A DNA stretch of 64,000 nucleotides from contig JAGTXX020000010.1 in the NCBI GenBank assembly GCA_019044685.2, positions 682,001-746,000 on the forward strand, in the 5' to 3' direction. The translations under genes were made by a program, and so were the position numbers. The notes beneath the pieces were generated by a model. It saw nothing but the letters and a program-made list of their open reading frames with translations. It did no database searches and was not told where the DNA came from. Below are positions 42,483-53,339 of the stretch, piece by piece. Each line of letters begins with the position of its first letter. Position 1 is the first letter of the stretch. Source of the stretch: Nannochloris sp. 'desiccata'. Taxonomy: Eukaryota; Chlorophyta; Trebouxiophyceae; Chlorellales; Chlorellaceae.

Positions 42483-43433
42483 ATGGACGCTGGCGGGTTT
42501 AGCTTTGATCTTTGCAAACGCAATGAAGTTTTAGAAATGAAAGGAATGAAAGGGCCAGGATTCACAAAAACTGGTACCACCATCTCCGGTGTCATCTTCA
42601 AAGTAAGCAAAGTTACCGACGGACTCTCTTCGAAGTTCTCCTGCTCACTCTTCCTCTTTATCAAAACCCCTTTAAGCCTCTTTCCCACTTGGATTTATCT
42701 CGTATCAACTCATTACCCAAAACACTATTTTCTCTTTATACAGGATGGCGTGGTCTTGGGAGCAGATACCCGTTCCACAGCAGGCACCACCGTCGCAGAC
42801 AAAAATTGCGAAAAAATCCATTTTATCGCACCCAACATCTACTGTTGCGGTGCCGGTACCGCCGCAGACACTGAAAACGTCACTGGAATGGTTTCTTCCC
42901 AACTAGAACTCCACCGGTACAACTCTGGTCGTGAAAGTCGTGTCATCACCGCCATGACGTTACTCAAATCTCACCTCTTCCGCTACCAAGGCCACGTTTC
43001 TGCTGCCCTTGTTTTGGGCGGTGTAGATTTCAAAGGCCCTCATTTGTTTACTGTCTATCCTCACGGTTCTACCGACTCTTTGCCCTATGCAACTATGGGT
43101 TCGGGTAGTTTAAATGCCATGGCAGTGTTCGAAGATGGCTACAAGGACGAGATGAGCAAAGAAGAAGCGGTTGATTTAGTAACTAAATCTATCCGTGCTG
43201 GTGTATATAACGATCTAGGATCTGGTTCTAACGTAGATGTCTGTGTTATTACCAAGGATGGAGTAGAATACTTGCGCAATCATCAATACTTGCAAGCAAA
43301 GACCTATGAGAGGGTGACCCCTCAGAGATTTGCCCCTGGTACGACATCTGTAGTACGGGAGAAGGTGTACGATGTAAAGAAATTGGTGAATGTGATTGAA
43401 GGTGACCTGCCTGAAGCCATGGAAGTTAGTTAG
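42483..43433 (+). CDS. proteasome subunit beta type-7 (beta2)
   Basis: Exons 42483-42602 and 42744-43433 join in phase to give 269 aa. A 31-residue propeptide ends at KTG, after which the mature enzyme starts with the catalytic Thr ([20 protein letters not shown]). The [20 protein letters not shown] block carries the conserved Lys and the [10 protein letters not shown] helix. The extended C-terminal arm characteristic of beta2 is present ([17 protein letters not shown] and onward). This is the trypsin-like active site of the 20S core. TGTAA is 100 bp past the stop. Confidence 0.98.
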   Translation: MDAGGFSFDLCKRNEVLEMKGMKGPGFTKTGTTISGVIFKVSKVTDGLSSKFSCSLFLFIKTPLSLFPTWIYLVSTHYPKHYFLFIQDGVVLGADTRSTAGTTVADKNCEKIHFIAPNIYCCGAGTAADTENVTGMVSSQLELHRYNSGRESRVITAMTLLKSHLFRYQGHVSAALVLGGVDFKGPHLFTVYPHGSTDSLPYATMGSGSLNAMAVFEDGYKDEMSKEEAVDLVTKSIRAGVYNDLGSGSNVDVCVITKDGVEYLRNHQYLQAKTYERVTPQRFAPGTTSVVREKVYDVKKLVNVIEGDLPEAMEVS

Positions 43434-43955
43434 GGAGGTTCTTCTGTTTACCCCTATGGTGTGGCGGTGGCCTTTGGAAATTGGAAATATTTCAGTATGC
43501 TATAACACTCTACAACAGCCATTATTTTGCTTTGTAAGACTACTCTTAGACTAATTTAATGTCCGCTAGTTCTCGAGATAATATTCCATTATGCCTTACA
43601 TAGAGCTTACAAAAGGGAAAGGGAGGGGGGAGCAGGATCAAAAGGGTTAAGACGGGTAATAAGTTTTTTGTTTTTCCGAAATATCTGCCAAAACAGGAAG
43701 AAATAAACTGTAGGGAAGTATGGGTAAAGCGGGAAGCACATGTTCGTATAGAATCAACAATAGATCACAAAAAGAAGAGAAGCTTTCACAGACAAACAAA
43801 AAAGTGCTGAGATCTTATTATTTTATAGGTTCATGGCGTCCAATAATAGGAGAAATAAAAGCAGGGAGGGAGGGTATACATATCGTTAGTTTATATATTT
43901 GGGTTCATGAGTTCATGGCTGCAGCATTTACAGCCTGGTTGGGTTTGAAAAGCTC
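43434..43955. other. intergenic, convergent 3' ends
   Basis: TGTAA at 43533-43537 serves as a likely poly(A) signal for the proteasome gene. Remainder is purine-rich with no coding signal. Confidence 0.4.
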
Positions 43956-44276
43956 TTAATTCCAGTCCCATTCTCTTAATAGAGCACCAACTTTTTGCTT
44001 GCACTCGGTGTCTGACCGGCCCGGGGTCTCAATAATGACGGCATTTTCAGCGAGCTCAGCAGGGGCATCATTAGCATTGAGGACAGCCACAGCAGCAACT
44101 AGAGATGCCTTGGCAGCGGTATTTGCAGCTGACGAGGCAGAAGCAGGGGCATGTGCATGCGAGTTTTTAGCAGTCGTGGGTCTAATGTTGTTCTTGCCTG
44201 CTGCTTGGCGCACAACAGGCTTGACTGGCTTTGGCATTGGAACCGATGTTTGTATAGAATGCGTTGATTGTTGCAT
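43956..44276 (-). CDS. small Ala-rich hypothetical protein
   Basis: A single ATG-started open frame of 106 aa. The N-terminal half is basic and Pro/Lys/Ala-rich, the middle is Ala-rich (AANTAAKASLVAAVAVLNAN). The C-terminal 28 residues are the most ordered (ENAVIIETPGRSDTECKQKV, then GALLREWDWN). I recognise no family. Codon use resembles that of neighbouring genes. It is divergent from the pyruvate kinase gene. It could be a small mitochondrial or plastid protein, or the last exon of a larger gene. Confidence 0.45.
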   Translation of the reverse strand: MQQSTHSIQTSVPMPKPVKPVVRQAAGKNNIRPTTAKNSHAHAPASASSAANTAAKASLVAAVAVLNANDAPAELAENAVIIETPGRSDTECKQKVGALLREWDWN

Positions 44277-44787
44277 TATTTCCCGTGTCTAGGAAAAAAC
44301 CGCGTTGCGATGGAAGTTGAATCTAGAAACTGGCAAAGGCGAGTCAAAAGACGTTTGATGGATTGCTCGCTTCTTTGATGTGAAGTTTAGCCTAAAATAT
44401 ATAGTTGAAAGGAAAATAATGCTGTAGAATAGCCGGGTCTGCGCCATATAACGCGACTTCAGCTTCCAAGGAATTTTTTTCCACGTTTGATTCCTTTCTA
44501 ATTCAAACCCTAAAACCCTAATTGAGATTAACCCCTTTCTTTACTGCCATGTCTTTCTGGCTGATCCAGGGCTCTCCCAAGCAAAGACGCCCTCTATAGA
44601 AGCACATTGACACGACTGCATATTCTTGATAATATTTCGTTACTCAATAAACATCTTAGCAAAGCTGCAAAACATACACCACCCCTCTCGGAAGGTTTTC
44701 GCTACCCATCTCAGCAGGCTCTGACTTCTAAATCTGTCACGGCCGCCTGCATTTCTATCCCCATAAACCCCGCTTAATATCGCAACA
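44277..44787. other. pyruvate kinase upstream region
   Basis: Divergent promoter space between the small Ala-rich gene and pyruvate kinase. Apart from the telo-box entry (44505-44521) nothing was noticed. Confidence 0.4.
44505..44521. promoter_or_regulatory. telo-box (two AAACCCTAA-type units)
   Basis: AAACCCTAAAACCCTAA about 270 bp upstream of the pyruvate kinase ATG. In plants this element is common in promoters of growth and translation genes and is bound by telobox factors. It also matches the plant-type telomere unit TTTAGGG. Confidence 0.5.
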
Positions 44788-47023
44788 ATGGCTACTCGCC
44801 ATATTACAAAGGCCAAAACCCACGTATTTAAAAATAATGACTTAGGGCAGGTGCTGCATTCCAGCAATGATGATAATGTATATAGCAAAACGAAATGTAA
44901 GCTCATCCTACTCTCGTATTAAGCTTTTCATATTTTTTAACAAGACTGCAAGGAGCGTGCCTTGCGTATTCATGTGAAAATTTCGTGTTTCTGTCGAACA
45001 CATGCCATGCCCTCTCTTTCCGCCCCTTTCTTGACCTGGGTTTGCTTTTTTATACCTAACTAACCCCCACAAATCTCTAACATCATCACACCCCTTATCA
45101 AATATTGCAGTGGTGGTTACTGTGGGTCCTGCGTGCCAGACCGTGGATGCTTTATGCGAGCTCTTAGAGGCCGGTGCCACCTGTGCCCGTATTGATTTAA
45201 CGTGGGCCCCCATTGAATATCACCGCTTATCCCTTCAAAACCTCAACGAAGCTATGCGTCGTACCCGTCGTTTATGTGCCGTTATGCTTGATTCTTTGGG
45301 TCGTGAAATTATGATTCGTCGTAAATATGGAGTTGACGAAAATGGCTGGCCGGGAATCTTTGATCAATTGGAAATTGAAGCTGGACAGCGTATTACCATT
45401 ACCACAGATCCTAATGCAGAGTGTACAAGCACTGTATTCCCTGTGACCTACCCTAAGTTCTGCGCCATGTGCCAAGAAGGAGATTCTATTTTCGTTGGGC
45501 GCTATTTGGTGACAGGAGCTGAAAATTCTTCTCTGTTTATGGAAGTTGAGGAAGTCAACGCAACTGAAGTTGTCTGTTTGGCAAAGAATGGATGCCATTT
45601 AGATGGGTTACTTACCATATTCCATCAGGAAAGGTCAACTGAAGGTCTTTCCAATTTGCAAAATGACTTGCCATGTTTGACTGATTTCGATCGTCAAGCT
45701 GTCCAGGTCTTGGCTTCTGAATTCGAAATTGATTTCGTGTCATTATCGTATTGCCGCTCTCCTGACGATATCAACGAAGCGCGCGAATTTCTGAATTCCA
45801 TCGGTCAAGACAACACCAAGGTTATTGCGAAATGCGAGACTCGTCAATCTTTAATGAATTTTAGGTCTCTGGCTCACTCTTCAGATGGCGTTATCGTTTC
45901 CCGTGGAAACTTGGGTTTAGATGTCAATGTGGAGAAGATGGCCATGGTGCAAAAGGCTATGGCCTCTACCTGCGCCATCCTTGGGAAGCCTGTTATTATC
46001 ACTCGTGTCTGTGACACCATGGTGTCCACCCCTCGCCCTACCCGTGCTGAAGCGACCGACATCGCAAACGCTGTTCTTGACGGTGTTGACGGTATACTAC
46101 TTGGTGCTGAGACCTACCGCGGTAAGTACGGCCTCGAAACTGTCCGTACCGCCGTTGCTATTTGCCGTGAGGCGGAAGATGTTTTCGACCATGAGAACCA
46201 TTTCGAACACCTTGCTGTCGAGTCTGAATACACGTTGATGGCTACAAAAGATGCAAATGAGACTGACAATGACGTTGCTCCTATGCGTGGTGGTGGTGGT
46301 TTGAACCGTACCTTATCTCAAACTTCATTTTCTTCTGAAGCTAACATCGGGTTTGCATTTTCTTCTGCAAATTTGACTCGGGTCGGCTCTGGTACTCGCC
46401 TGGGACCTGGTGGGGGTCGTATTTCGTACAGTCAAAAGCTGGAAAGTATTGCCGGAGCTGCTGTCAAAACTGCCGATAAAGTGGGCGCTGCGTTGATTAT
46501 TGTAGTTACCTATTCAGGCAAAACTGCATCCTTGGTGGCTAAGTATCGTCCTCGGCAGCCCATCATGACCTTGGTTGTCCCTTATTTAAAACGTGATGGT
46601 ATGAAGTGGGTATTGGAAGGTCGTTCTACCGCTCGTCAATCTCTTATTACCTATGGACTCATGCCTGTCCTTGCTGCGCCTGCCCCCTCAGCCGGAGAGG
46701 GTCTTCTTGAGGAAGCAGTCTTGATGGCCGCTCAAAATGGAATAGTCAAACCTCACGATCACGTGGTCGTACTTTCCCGTACGGAAAAGAAAGAATTCAT
46801 TTTAAAGGTTGTTACTTTAGATGAAGGGGGGTCTGGCATTAAGAATATTCGTCCTAAGAGTTTGTTGGAATTGCTAAAGGCCACAGGACAGCACGTTGAG
46901 GATGAAGACGATGGTGCTATGAGGACCCGACATTCCGTGTTGTTGGGTACTACGAACTCTTTTGTGGTGAAACCGTCTGAATTTAAGGCAAATGGAGACG
47001 TTCCTAATGGTTTTAGCCATTAG
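44788..47023 (+). CDS. pyruvate kinase, plant cytosolic type
   Basis: Exons 44788-44896 and 45111-47023 join in phase to give 673 aa; the join produces SKTKLVVTVGPACQTVDAL, the conserved first strand. Where most pyruvate kinases have MVARGDLGV, this one reads VIVSRGNLGLDV. The KPV..TQM.ESM segment reads KPVIITRVCDTMVSTPRPTR. Both variants are those of one plant cytosolic PK clade. The ADP/PEP domain continues AEATDIANAVLDGVDGILLG. A Gly/Ser-rich insert of about 60 residues (46240-46435) separates the catalytic barrel from the C-terminal domain, which restarts at KLESIAGAAVKTADKVGAAL. It converts phosphoenolpyruvate and ADP to pyruvate and ATP. The extra insert makes it longer than most. Confidence 0.95.
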
Positions 47024-47857
47024 ATGTTTATAGCCTAGGTGGAAAGAAAAAGAAGAAGATTGACTTTCTTTTTTGTTTTAAAACTCTTTTCTCTCTTGAT
47101 ACTGATACGATGGAACATCAGAATGTTCAAATATACGATTTATAATACATTCTTTCTTGCTCATATGTGTTGCTGAGCCAACTTTTTATATTAAAAAAAA
47201 TTATAACTTTTTCTGTGCGATGTCTCTCTCTCCTCCTTTTCTCCGTTTCTTTTCTCCTTCTGATCATTTTCTTTTGTTTTTCTCTGTTTAGTTCTTTTAT
47301 CCACGCCTCCGAGCGTTGTACAGCTGCTGTGGAGTAGTAGATGCAATTAATTTGGGTTATTTGGTCATGAATTAATGGGGTTCTTGCCATTGTTTTAGTC
47401 CAACAACCATGCTGTTGCCGCTGCCGCCTGTCAGCTTTTCATCTTCGCTTATTTTGTTTTTGCCTTCCTAAATTTAAATTGCCAGTCTTGTAAAACATTC
47501 TTGAAACACACCTACAGCGTGAAAGGTAGACTAGATTGCCAGATTGGCTGTCGAAAAAGTACTTTGTTGGAGCTCTTGCGATAAGCAAATCTTCAATTCA
47601 AGGCTTTGCAGAAACTTGTGGGTGGGCTCTTGCAGGACTGAAGCAAGGTTGAGCCCTCATCAGCTAGCTGCTAGGCAGAGAATGCACAATAATTTCCCAC
47701 AATTTATTTACTTTGGACTATAAAACTGCATCTTGCGTGCATAGAACCTAGTTTCAAAGCCTTACACCACACACATTTTGCTCCAAAGCAATCGTCTGTG
47801 GCTCTAAGATTAAAAGTGCTCGTGTTGGCTTTGAATCTCCCCTTAATTGATATCAAA
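47024..47857. other. intergenic: PK 3' end and THF1 promoter
   Basis: A pyrimidine-rich block (47210-47290) follows the PK stop. A TATAAAA at 47719-47725 lies 139 bp before the THF1 ATG and is the best promoter element. No gene seen in 834 bp. Confidence 0.4.
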
Positions 47858-48806
47858 ATGCAGAAGACAATTTGCCCTAGTATGATTGGATCAGCCGTGG
47901 TGCCTCGCGCAGCAAGGTAAGATCAATGCCGACATCAACCCACCAAGAACACCCATGCCTTATAATGCGCCCATCACACCGTCTTTTTAAATGCATTGCC
48001 CTTCCTCACTACATTTGCACTTTCTATTTTGCAGGATCAACCAGCTGCGTCGCCCTGCATTCTGCAAGGTCGCTCCCCGCACTGCTTCTGTTCACTCTGT
48101 GGCCATGGCCGACTGGTCCCCTCCCACAGTCGCTGATGCCAAGCAGAGCTTCGTCACTGCTTTCCCTAAGCCTCTCCCTGCCATCTACAGTACTGTCATT
48201 CAGGAACTTCTCGTCCAGCAGCATTTATTCCGCTGGAATAAAAACTACAAATACAGCGAAGTCACTGCTCTCGGAGTGTGCTCAATCTTTGATCAAGTGC
48301 TTGCTGGACTTCCTGATGGCGAACGCGATGAGGTCTTTACTGCATTCATCACCGCACTTCAGGAAGACCCTAAACAGTACCGCGCTGACGCTTCCAAGCT
48401 TGAAGAATGGGCTCGTGGTGCCTCTCCTGAAGCTGTAACACCCAATGCTGACGGCTCAGAAGGCCAAAAAGTTCTTGCCAAGGTTGCTGAAGCTTGCAAG
48501 GCCAACAGTTTCTTATACACCAAGTTCTTCGCAATTGGATTATTCAGAATGCTTGAGCTTGCTGGCGGTAAAGATCCCAAGGCTTTGGGAGCTGTTGTTG
48601 CTGCTCTGGGCATCCCTCAGGAGCGTGTGAATGCAGACCTGTTGACTTACAAGGGTGTGCTTTCCAAGCTCAAGGCTGCAAAGGAGATCATGAAGGAGTT
48701 TATTGAGCGCGAGAAGAGGAAGACAGCAGAGAGGGCAGCAGCAAAGGCTGCTAAAGCAGCTGGCGGTGATGCTACCCCTGCTTCTGATGCCCCTGTGGAA
48801 GCTTAG
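47858..48806 (+). CDS. THF1: thylakoid formation protein THF1 / Psb29
   Basis: Exons 47858-47916 and 48035-48806 join in phase to give 276 aa. About 40-50 N-terminal residues form a plastid transit peptide (INQLRRPAFCKVAPRTASV). The mature part opens with the family signature TVADAKQSFVTAFPKPLPAI, YSTVIQELLVQQHLFRWN and SEVTALGVCSIFDQVLAGLP. A Lys/Ala coiled-coil tail follows. THF1/Psb29 is conserved from cyanobacteria to plants. It supports thylakoid biogenesis, PSII repair through FtsH protease levels, and vesicle handling. It shows the organism has functional thylakoids. Confidence 0.95.
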
Positions 48807-49455
48807 AAAACGTAGTTTTGTTTCACCCGCTTGAAATAAAATTTGAAAGTCTTTTTCTTTCAACAATATAAAATTACATTTTTATCATTCGAGCAAAATG
48901 AAAAATTAGTAACTATGAAAAGAATACTATGGTTGTAGTTGTTGGCATTTAAGAAACAAGGGGAGGAGAGAGAGACTATCCTTCTTTTTTCTGTTTTTAC
49001 TCCCCCCCGAGAGAGGCCTCGTCTCCAAAATTTTGTTTGATTTTTCTTTTCTTTCCCTCTCTCTCTGCCCCATGCTCGCTCCTCTTCTCTGATTTTCTTT
49101 CTCTTCCATTTAAATGATTGCTGTTTTACCCTTTCCCTGCTTATAGATATTACCCCACGCTGTAACAAACTGTCAAACTCTCATGCTGTTTTCAATTGAA
49201 TTCCAGGGTCAGTACTTTCAATTTGGTTGCAACAATTTGGTTTTCAGAAATTCAAAGCTCCGATGGTGGGCAAAATATTTTATATGATCTATACTTTACA
49301 TGTCTGTCATCCGTTGTTTCAGTTTATAGACAGCACTACGAAATCAAGTGGCAGCGTGTTCTGTGCTCCAAGGTCAATTTAAAATATAGCTTATAATAAT
49401 CTCCAATTAGGAAATTTCTTCACACGCCACCGTGAGATCATCTGGCCTTATAGAT
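48807..49455. other. intergenic
   Basis: AATAAA follows the THF1 stop at about 48835. A long pyrimidine-rich stretch (48960-49110) and then AT-rich sequence lead to the Rxt3 gene. No coding signal on either strand. Confidence 0.4.
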
Positions 49456-50720
49456 ATGTCGAAGCGTCCTGGAGAAAGCTTGAACGGGGCAAACGGCAAG
49501 GTTGCACGCCTGGATGCTGCTCCAGGAATTGTCAAAAAGCAAGGTAGGTGCAGAGGTATAAGCTGCTGCTACGGCGTTAAGTATAAATGTTCAGAGCACA
49601 GGAACTTGCCTAAGAAATTGCATAGTGAATCATACGATGCTTATCAGGCTGCTTGCCCTCCTAGCGACCTACCAATGTTTTTCTTCTGCTTGCTGATTCT
49701 CAATCACCCTTCTGTTTCTTATGCACAGGTCCTCGCCTGCCTATGATTATGTACAAGGAAGGAGAGCCTCTCCACGAGCTCAGCGCGTTTTTAAAAGGTG
49801 AGGGAGATGGCCCTCAGTCTGTTGAGGTCCGCATCCCTGTTCAGTACCTCACCTCTCAAAATCGTCAAGTTAGGTCCCGCCAATTATGGGGTAGTGATAC
49901 ATATACCTCGGATTCTGACCTTGTTGCTGTGTTAATGCATTACGGATACATCCACCATACAGTAACCCAGCCTGTCCGTGATGTCGCCGAGGTCCGTGTT
50001 GTCGTAACCCCCCTCCCTGCACAGCCATCCTACTCCTCCACCGCCAGAAATTCAATTCGATCCCGGGCTTGGTCTGCTGCGACCAACGGCTGTGCATACG
50101 CTGTTGAAAAAGCATGGATTGTAACCCGTACTGGAAACACATACGACCTGTCGCCTACATCCACAGGCCCACCTGCCTCAGCAGCTACCTTTGCACCATC
50201 CCATCTTGAACGCATGGTCACCCGTTCTGCTGCTGGACCTGCTGCGCGTCAACGTCACGTCCAAGAAGTCACGGTCATTTTCAATTTGGTCAATGAACCA
50301 TGGACAAAGTACACACCCACTGCTATCTGCGATCGGGGATTAAAACCACACGACTGGACATCTTCCCGATTGCATACTCACGTCTTGTACTTGGAATCAC
50401 ACACCACCCGCTATGAGGTCAGTCGCTCTAATGGCCCCAACGACAACGGCTCTAATCAAGAGGTATTCAAATTTGCCAAGTGTAAGAAAGCGTTGACTGC
50501 CCGTGCTTCGCGTGCTGCGGGTGTGCCCTTACCTGCTGATCATGTGACGGTGGAGTTTGATGGACTGCAGTGGGAAGAGTTGCAATGGGGCAAAGATTCA
50601 GTAGTTATTAGGGAAAAGAAGTATGAGTTGAGCAGGATTCATTTGATGCCTATTGAAGCAGAGCATGAAGATGCTGCTGATGGGATTATGTCTCCTGCGA
50701 GAGAAGCAGCAGAGAATTAG
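49456..50720 (+). CDS. Rxt3-domain protein (histone deacetylase complex component)
   Basis: Exons 49456-49543 and 49729-50720 join in phase to give 359 aa. The Rxt3 signature is RQLWGSDTYTSDSDLVAVLM then HYGYI near residues 80-105, in the context of IPVQYLTSQNRQVRSRQ. A C-terminal block (VTVEFDGLQWEELQWGKDS, YELSRIHLMPIE) completes the domain after a variable linker. In yeast Rxt3 is a subunit of the Rpd3L histone deacetylase complex; plant relatives are little studied. A nuclear chromatin role is inferred from the family. Confidence 0.85.
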
Positions 50721-51195
50721 AAGAAGAACAAAATTGTTTTTTTTATTTTTCCCGATGCTCTTTCAAGAGCACAGGGTCAAAAAAACTTTCACGTAATTAT
50801 TTTTTTCGTTATTATTTTCGTCATGGGGCACGGTTTGGTATGCTAGTTGATGATCATTGAACATACAGCGACGTCCATGTAAACTTATAGCACACAATAG
50901 TGGAGAATATGGATTGGGCAGAAGGCGCCAATTGCTGGCAAAGAGAATGGTGGCCAAAGGGTTGCAACTTGCAACCCCTAGTCAGACCAGCATAAAAAAT
51001 TATACACTTGTTTACGAAAACAACATTAAATGGCATCACATCCGCATTGAATTGAGGCCTAATAACATAAAGACCCTATAAATCTCACGCTTTTCACTAA
51101 CAAATCATATTTCATCCTATTTTTGTTTCGGAGTTTCAATACCTTAACCAAACCTTACATCCACCCTCCTCAATACACTATACCACCATAATACA
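50721..51195. other. intergenic with TATA-like box before USP gene
   Basis: TATAAAT at 51077-51083 lies 113 bp before the universal stress protein ATG. TGTAA at about 50877 may end the Rxt3 transcript. Nothing else seen. Confidence 0.4.
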
Positions 51196-51696
51196 ATGAA
51201 ACGGCGCATCGCCATCTGTGCAGAGGATACCCCTGCTGCAGCTGAAGCAACTCGATGGGCGGTCAACGAAGTCTATCGAGAGGGTGATGTTTTCCACTTA
51301 ATCTACGTGATTAAGTCTATGAAACCACCTTTAGAGATCCACCACGCAGCTCCTGGAACATCATTCACCTTTGCACAACCAGGAGGTCACCACGAGAAGG
51401 AAGTCATTACAGCGGCAAAAAAAGCAATCGAACATCGCTATTTACCGATTTTAAAAACGAAAATGGTGCCGTACGAGCTGCACTTATACGCAGATAGAAC
51501 AGATGCAACACCCAAACATGTAGGAGACTTGATTTTAAAGTGTACGGATGAGAGGGATGCTGTGATGATTGTTTTGGCGGCACATAATAAACCAACCGAG
51601 CGGGATAGATGGGCTGGCGAAGTTGGGAGTGTGGCTGCCTATGTTATGAAGAACTGTAAGAGACCGTTGGCTATCGTGCACCCTAAAGGGTTATGA
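51196..51696 (+). CDS. universal stress protein (UspA fold)
   Basis: Intronless, 166 aa, typical for a single-domain USP. It opens with RRIAICAEDTPAAAEATRWAV and continues with strand 2, DVFHLIYVIKSM. The C-terminal half has GDLILKCTDERDAVMIVLAA and ends GSVAAYVMKNCKRPLAIVHP. The ATP-binding pattern G-x2-G-x9-G-(S/T) of UspA-type ATP binders is not cleanly present, so it may belong to the non-ATP group. Plant and algal members respond to drought, oxidative and hypoxic stress; nothing here shows which stimulus. Confidence 0.9.
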   Translation: MKRRIAICAEDTPAAAEATRWAVNEVYREGDVFHLIYVIKSMKPPLEIHHAAPGTSFTFAQPGGHHEKEVITAAKKAIEHRYLPILKTKMVPYELHLYADRTDATPKHVGDLILKCTDERDAVMIVLAAHNKPTERDRWAGEVGSVAAYVMKNCKRPLAIVHPKGL

Positions 51697-51822
51697 AACA
51701 TTTGCCACCCAAAAGAGTTATGAAAAATTTGCCGCTATAAGAATGAATGATATTAAAGTTTTGAAATACTAGTAATAATGAAATGTAAAGAGTCAAACAA
51801 ACAAAGGGGAGTATTAAGATTT

Positions 51823-53007
51823 CTATTGGGAAGAAGCAGGTGCAGGACGTGATTGACCCCCTCTCCTTTTACTGCCAATGCCCCGCCACCGTCCAGCCCC
51901 TCTTCCTGATACACCTCTCCCTCTATCACCGCCAGCTCTGCGTCCACCTTCACGGAGGGAACCCTTAATAGGAATCGAGGCGTCTTCTTTGTTCTCTTTT
52001 TTCAATTCTTGGTGCTGCTGCTGCTGTTGTCTCCTCTCAGCAGCAGCAGCCTCAAGTTCCGCCACTGACACAGCCACATTTTCCTGCACTAAACCATTAC
52101 AAGCTTTCTGTAGTTTAAAACCTTGTTCAAACTTACGCTGCATATCTAGTAGCTGTTGTAGGGACTGTGGAGAAAGCACGTCTTTTGCATTAGGGTGCTC
52201 TGCACTCCATGTCGCCACAGAGCTGCAACTAGGTTTGAAATGTTTTGTTGCTGCCACCGGTGCTGCTGGTGCTGCTGTTATTCTTTCTTTTTCTTTCACT
52301 GCTCCTAGAAGTTGAGGTAAAGCGTAACGTAATGCAGTAGGAGGTACTTCTAATCGACAACTAGGACATTTAATTGTATATACAGTCTTAGCTACCCAAC
52401 CATTGTCGCATTCTACATCTTGGCCAGCTGGCGATGGTGCCTGCCCAGGTGCGCCTACCGGCTCTGATGCAGCGGCTTCCTCTGCTGCTTGCTGCCATTG
52501 AAACCAGGCAGTGAAGCAAGGAATATGGAAACAATGGAAACACGGTAGCTTCAAAACTTGATAACAGGGAGAATTGCCATTATTCATCGGTACTTGAGTC
52601 TGGCTAATTAGGTCCTCTAAGCAAAAAGCGCAGGTGCCATTAGGGTGGTTATTTTCTGTTAATAGATCCAATGTGAGCTCACATAAGTGGCCCAATACCA
52701 TTTCCCCGACTAAATTCTCTGCTTCAGCTTGTAGAGTAGCTTCTACTTCAGTACAAACTGCGTCTGTGAGGCCCTTTGCCTCTTCTAACATTGTGGTTGC
52801 TGCCGTCGTTGGGTAGGACATATTATCAATTTTGAGGACAAGCTTGGCAGCAACGTACGCTTCATGATCTCCATCTAATTGTCTAGGTAGCAAGAAAATT
52901 GATAGGGTGGTAGAAGTCCCGTCAGAAGAAACAGTGAAGGCGTCAGGACCATAGAGATGTGACAATGCTTCCACCTCAATGCCGAGTTCTTCTGAAAGCT
53001 CAGTCAT
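51823..53007 (-). CDS. RWD + RING E3 ubiquitin ligase, RNF25-like
   Basis: Intronless, 394 aa. Residues 1-110 form an RWD domain (ELGIEVEALSHLYGPDAF opening). A RING starts at Cys126 (TCAFCLEDL), with KLPCFHCFHIPCFTAW and a final CPSC pair. A long insert (WQQAAEEAAASEPVGAPG) enlarges the loop before the last pair. The C-terminus is Gln-rich and then Arg/Gly-rich (GRGRGVSGRGAGRWRGIG). Human RNF25 (AO7) has the same order: RWD, RING, basic Arg-rich tail. It pairs with UBE2D/E enzymes and acts on stalled ribosomes. Target here is inferred, not shown. Confidence 0.88.
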   Translation of the reverse strand: MTELSEELGIEVEALSHLYGPDAFTVSSDGTSTTLSIFLLPRQLDGDHEAYVAAKLVLKIDNMSYPTTAATTMLEEAKGLTDAVCTEVEATLQAEAENLVGEMVLGHLCELTLDLLTENNHPNGTCAFCLEDLISQTQVPMNNGNSPCYQVLKLPCFHCFHIPCFTAWFQWQQAAEEAAASEPVGAPGQAPSPAGQDVECDNGWVAKTVYTIKCPSCRLEVPPTALRYALPQLLGAVKEKERITAAPAAPVAATKHFKPSCSSVATWSAEHPNAKDVLSPQSLQQLLDMQRKFEQGFKLQKACNGLVQENVAVSVAELEAAAAERRQQQQQHQELKKENKEDASIPIKGSLREGGRRAGGDRGRGVSGRGAGRWRGIGSKRRGGQSRPAPASSQ

Positions 53008-53339
53008 CTTTACAGACGCGCGATCGTTAGCAGTGCATTTGAGCTAATGGATTAAAGAATGAAATCGTCATTAAGAGCTTTGGTTTTTAAAATATCATGA
53101 AAACAAATTGTTTTGCACCGCGCTGTCCCTGCTGCTTCCTTTCTGTAATTAGAAATATATAAGCTTATTCAAGAGTTCACACTCTTATATTTGAGAAGTC
53201 CGTACCGCCACCAATCTTGATCAGCGCAACAGGCGCCTCAAGAATAGCAAGGTTGTCCGATTGGACGACCAATCAATCAAAAGTTCAAAAATAAAGTAAT
53301 ATAAACGCGAATTTTTACCTCAGTCGTCCTTTGCCAAGC
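53008..53339. other. divergent promoter region, RNF25-like / FHA
   Basis: AT-rich, no coding signal and no structure noticed. Confidence 0.4.
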
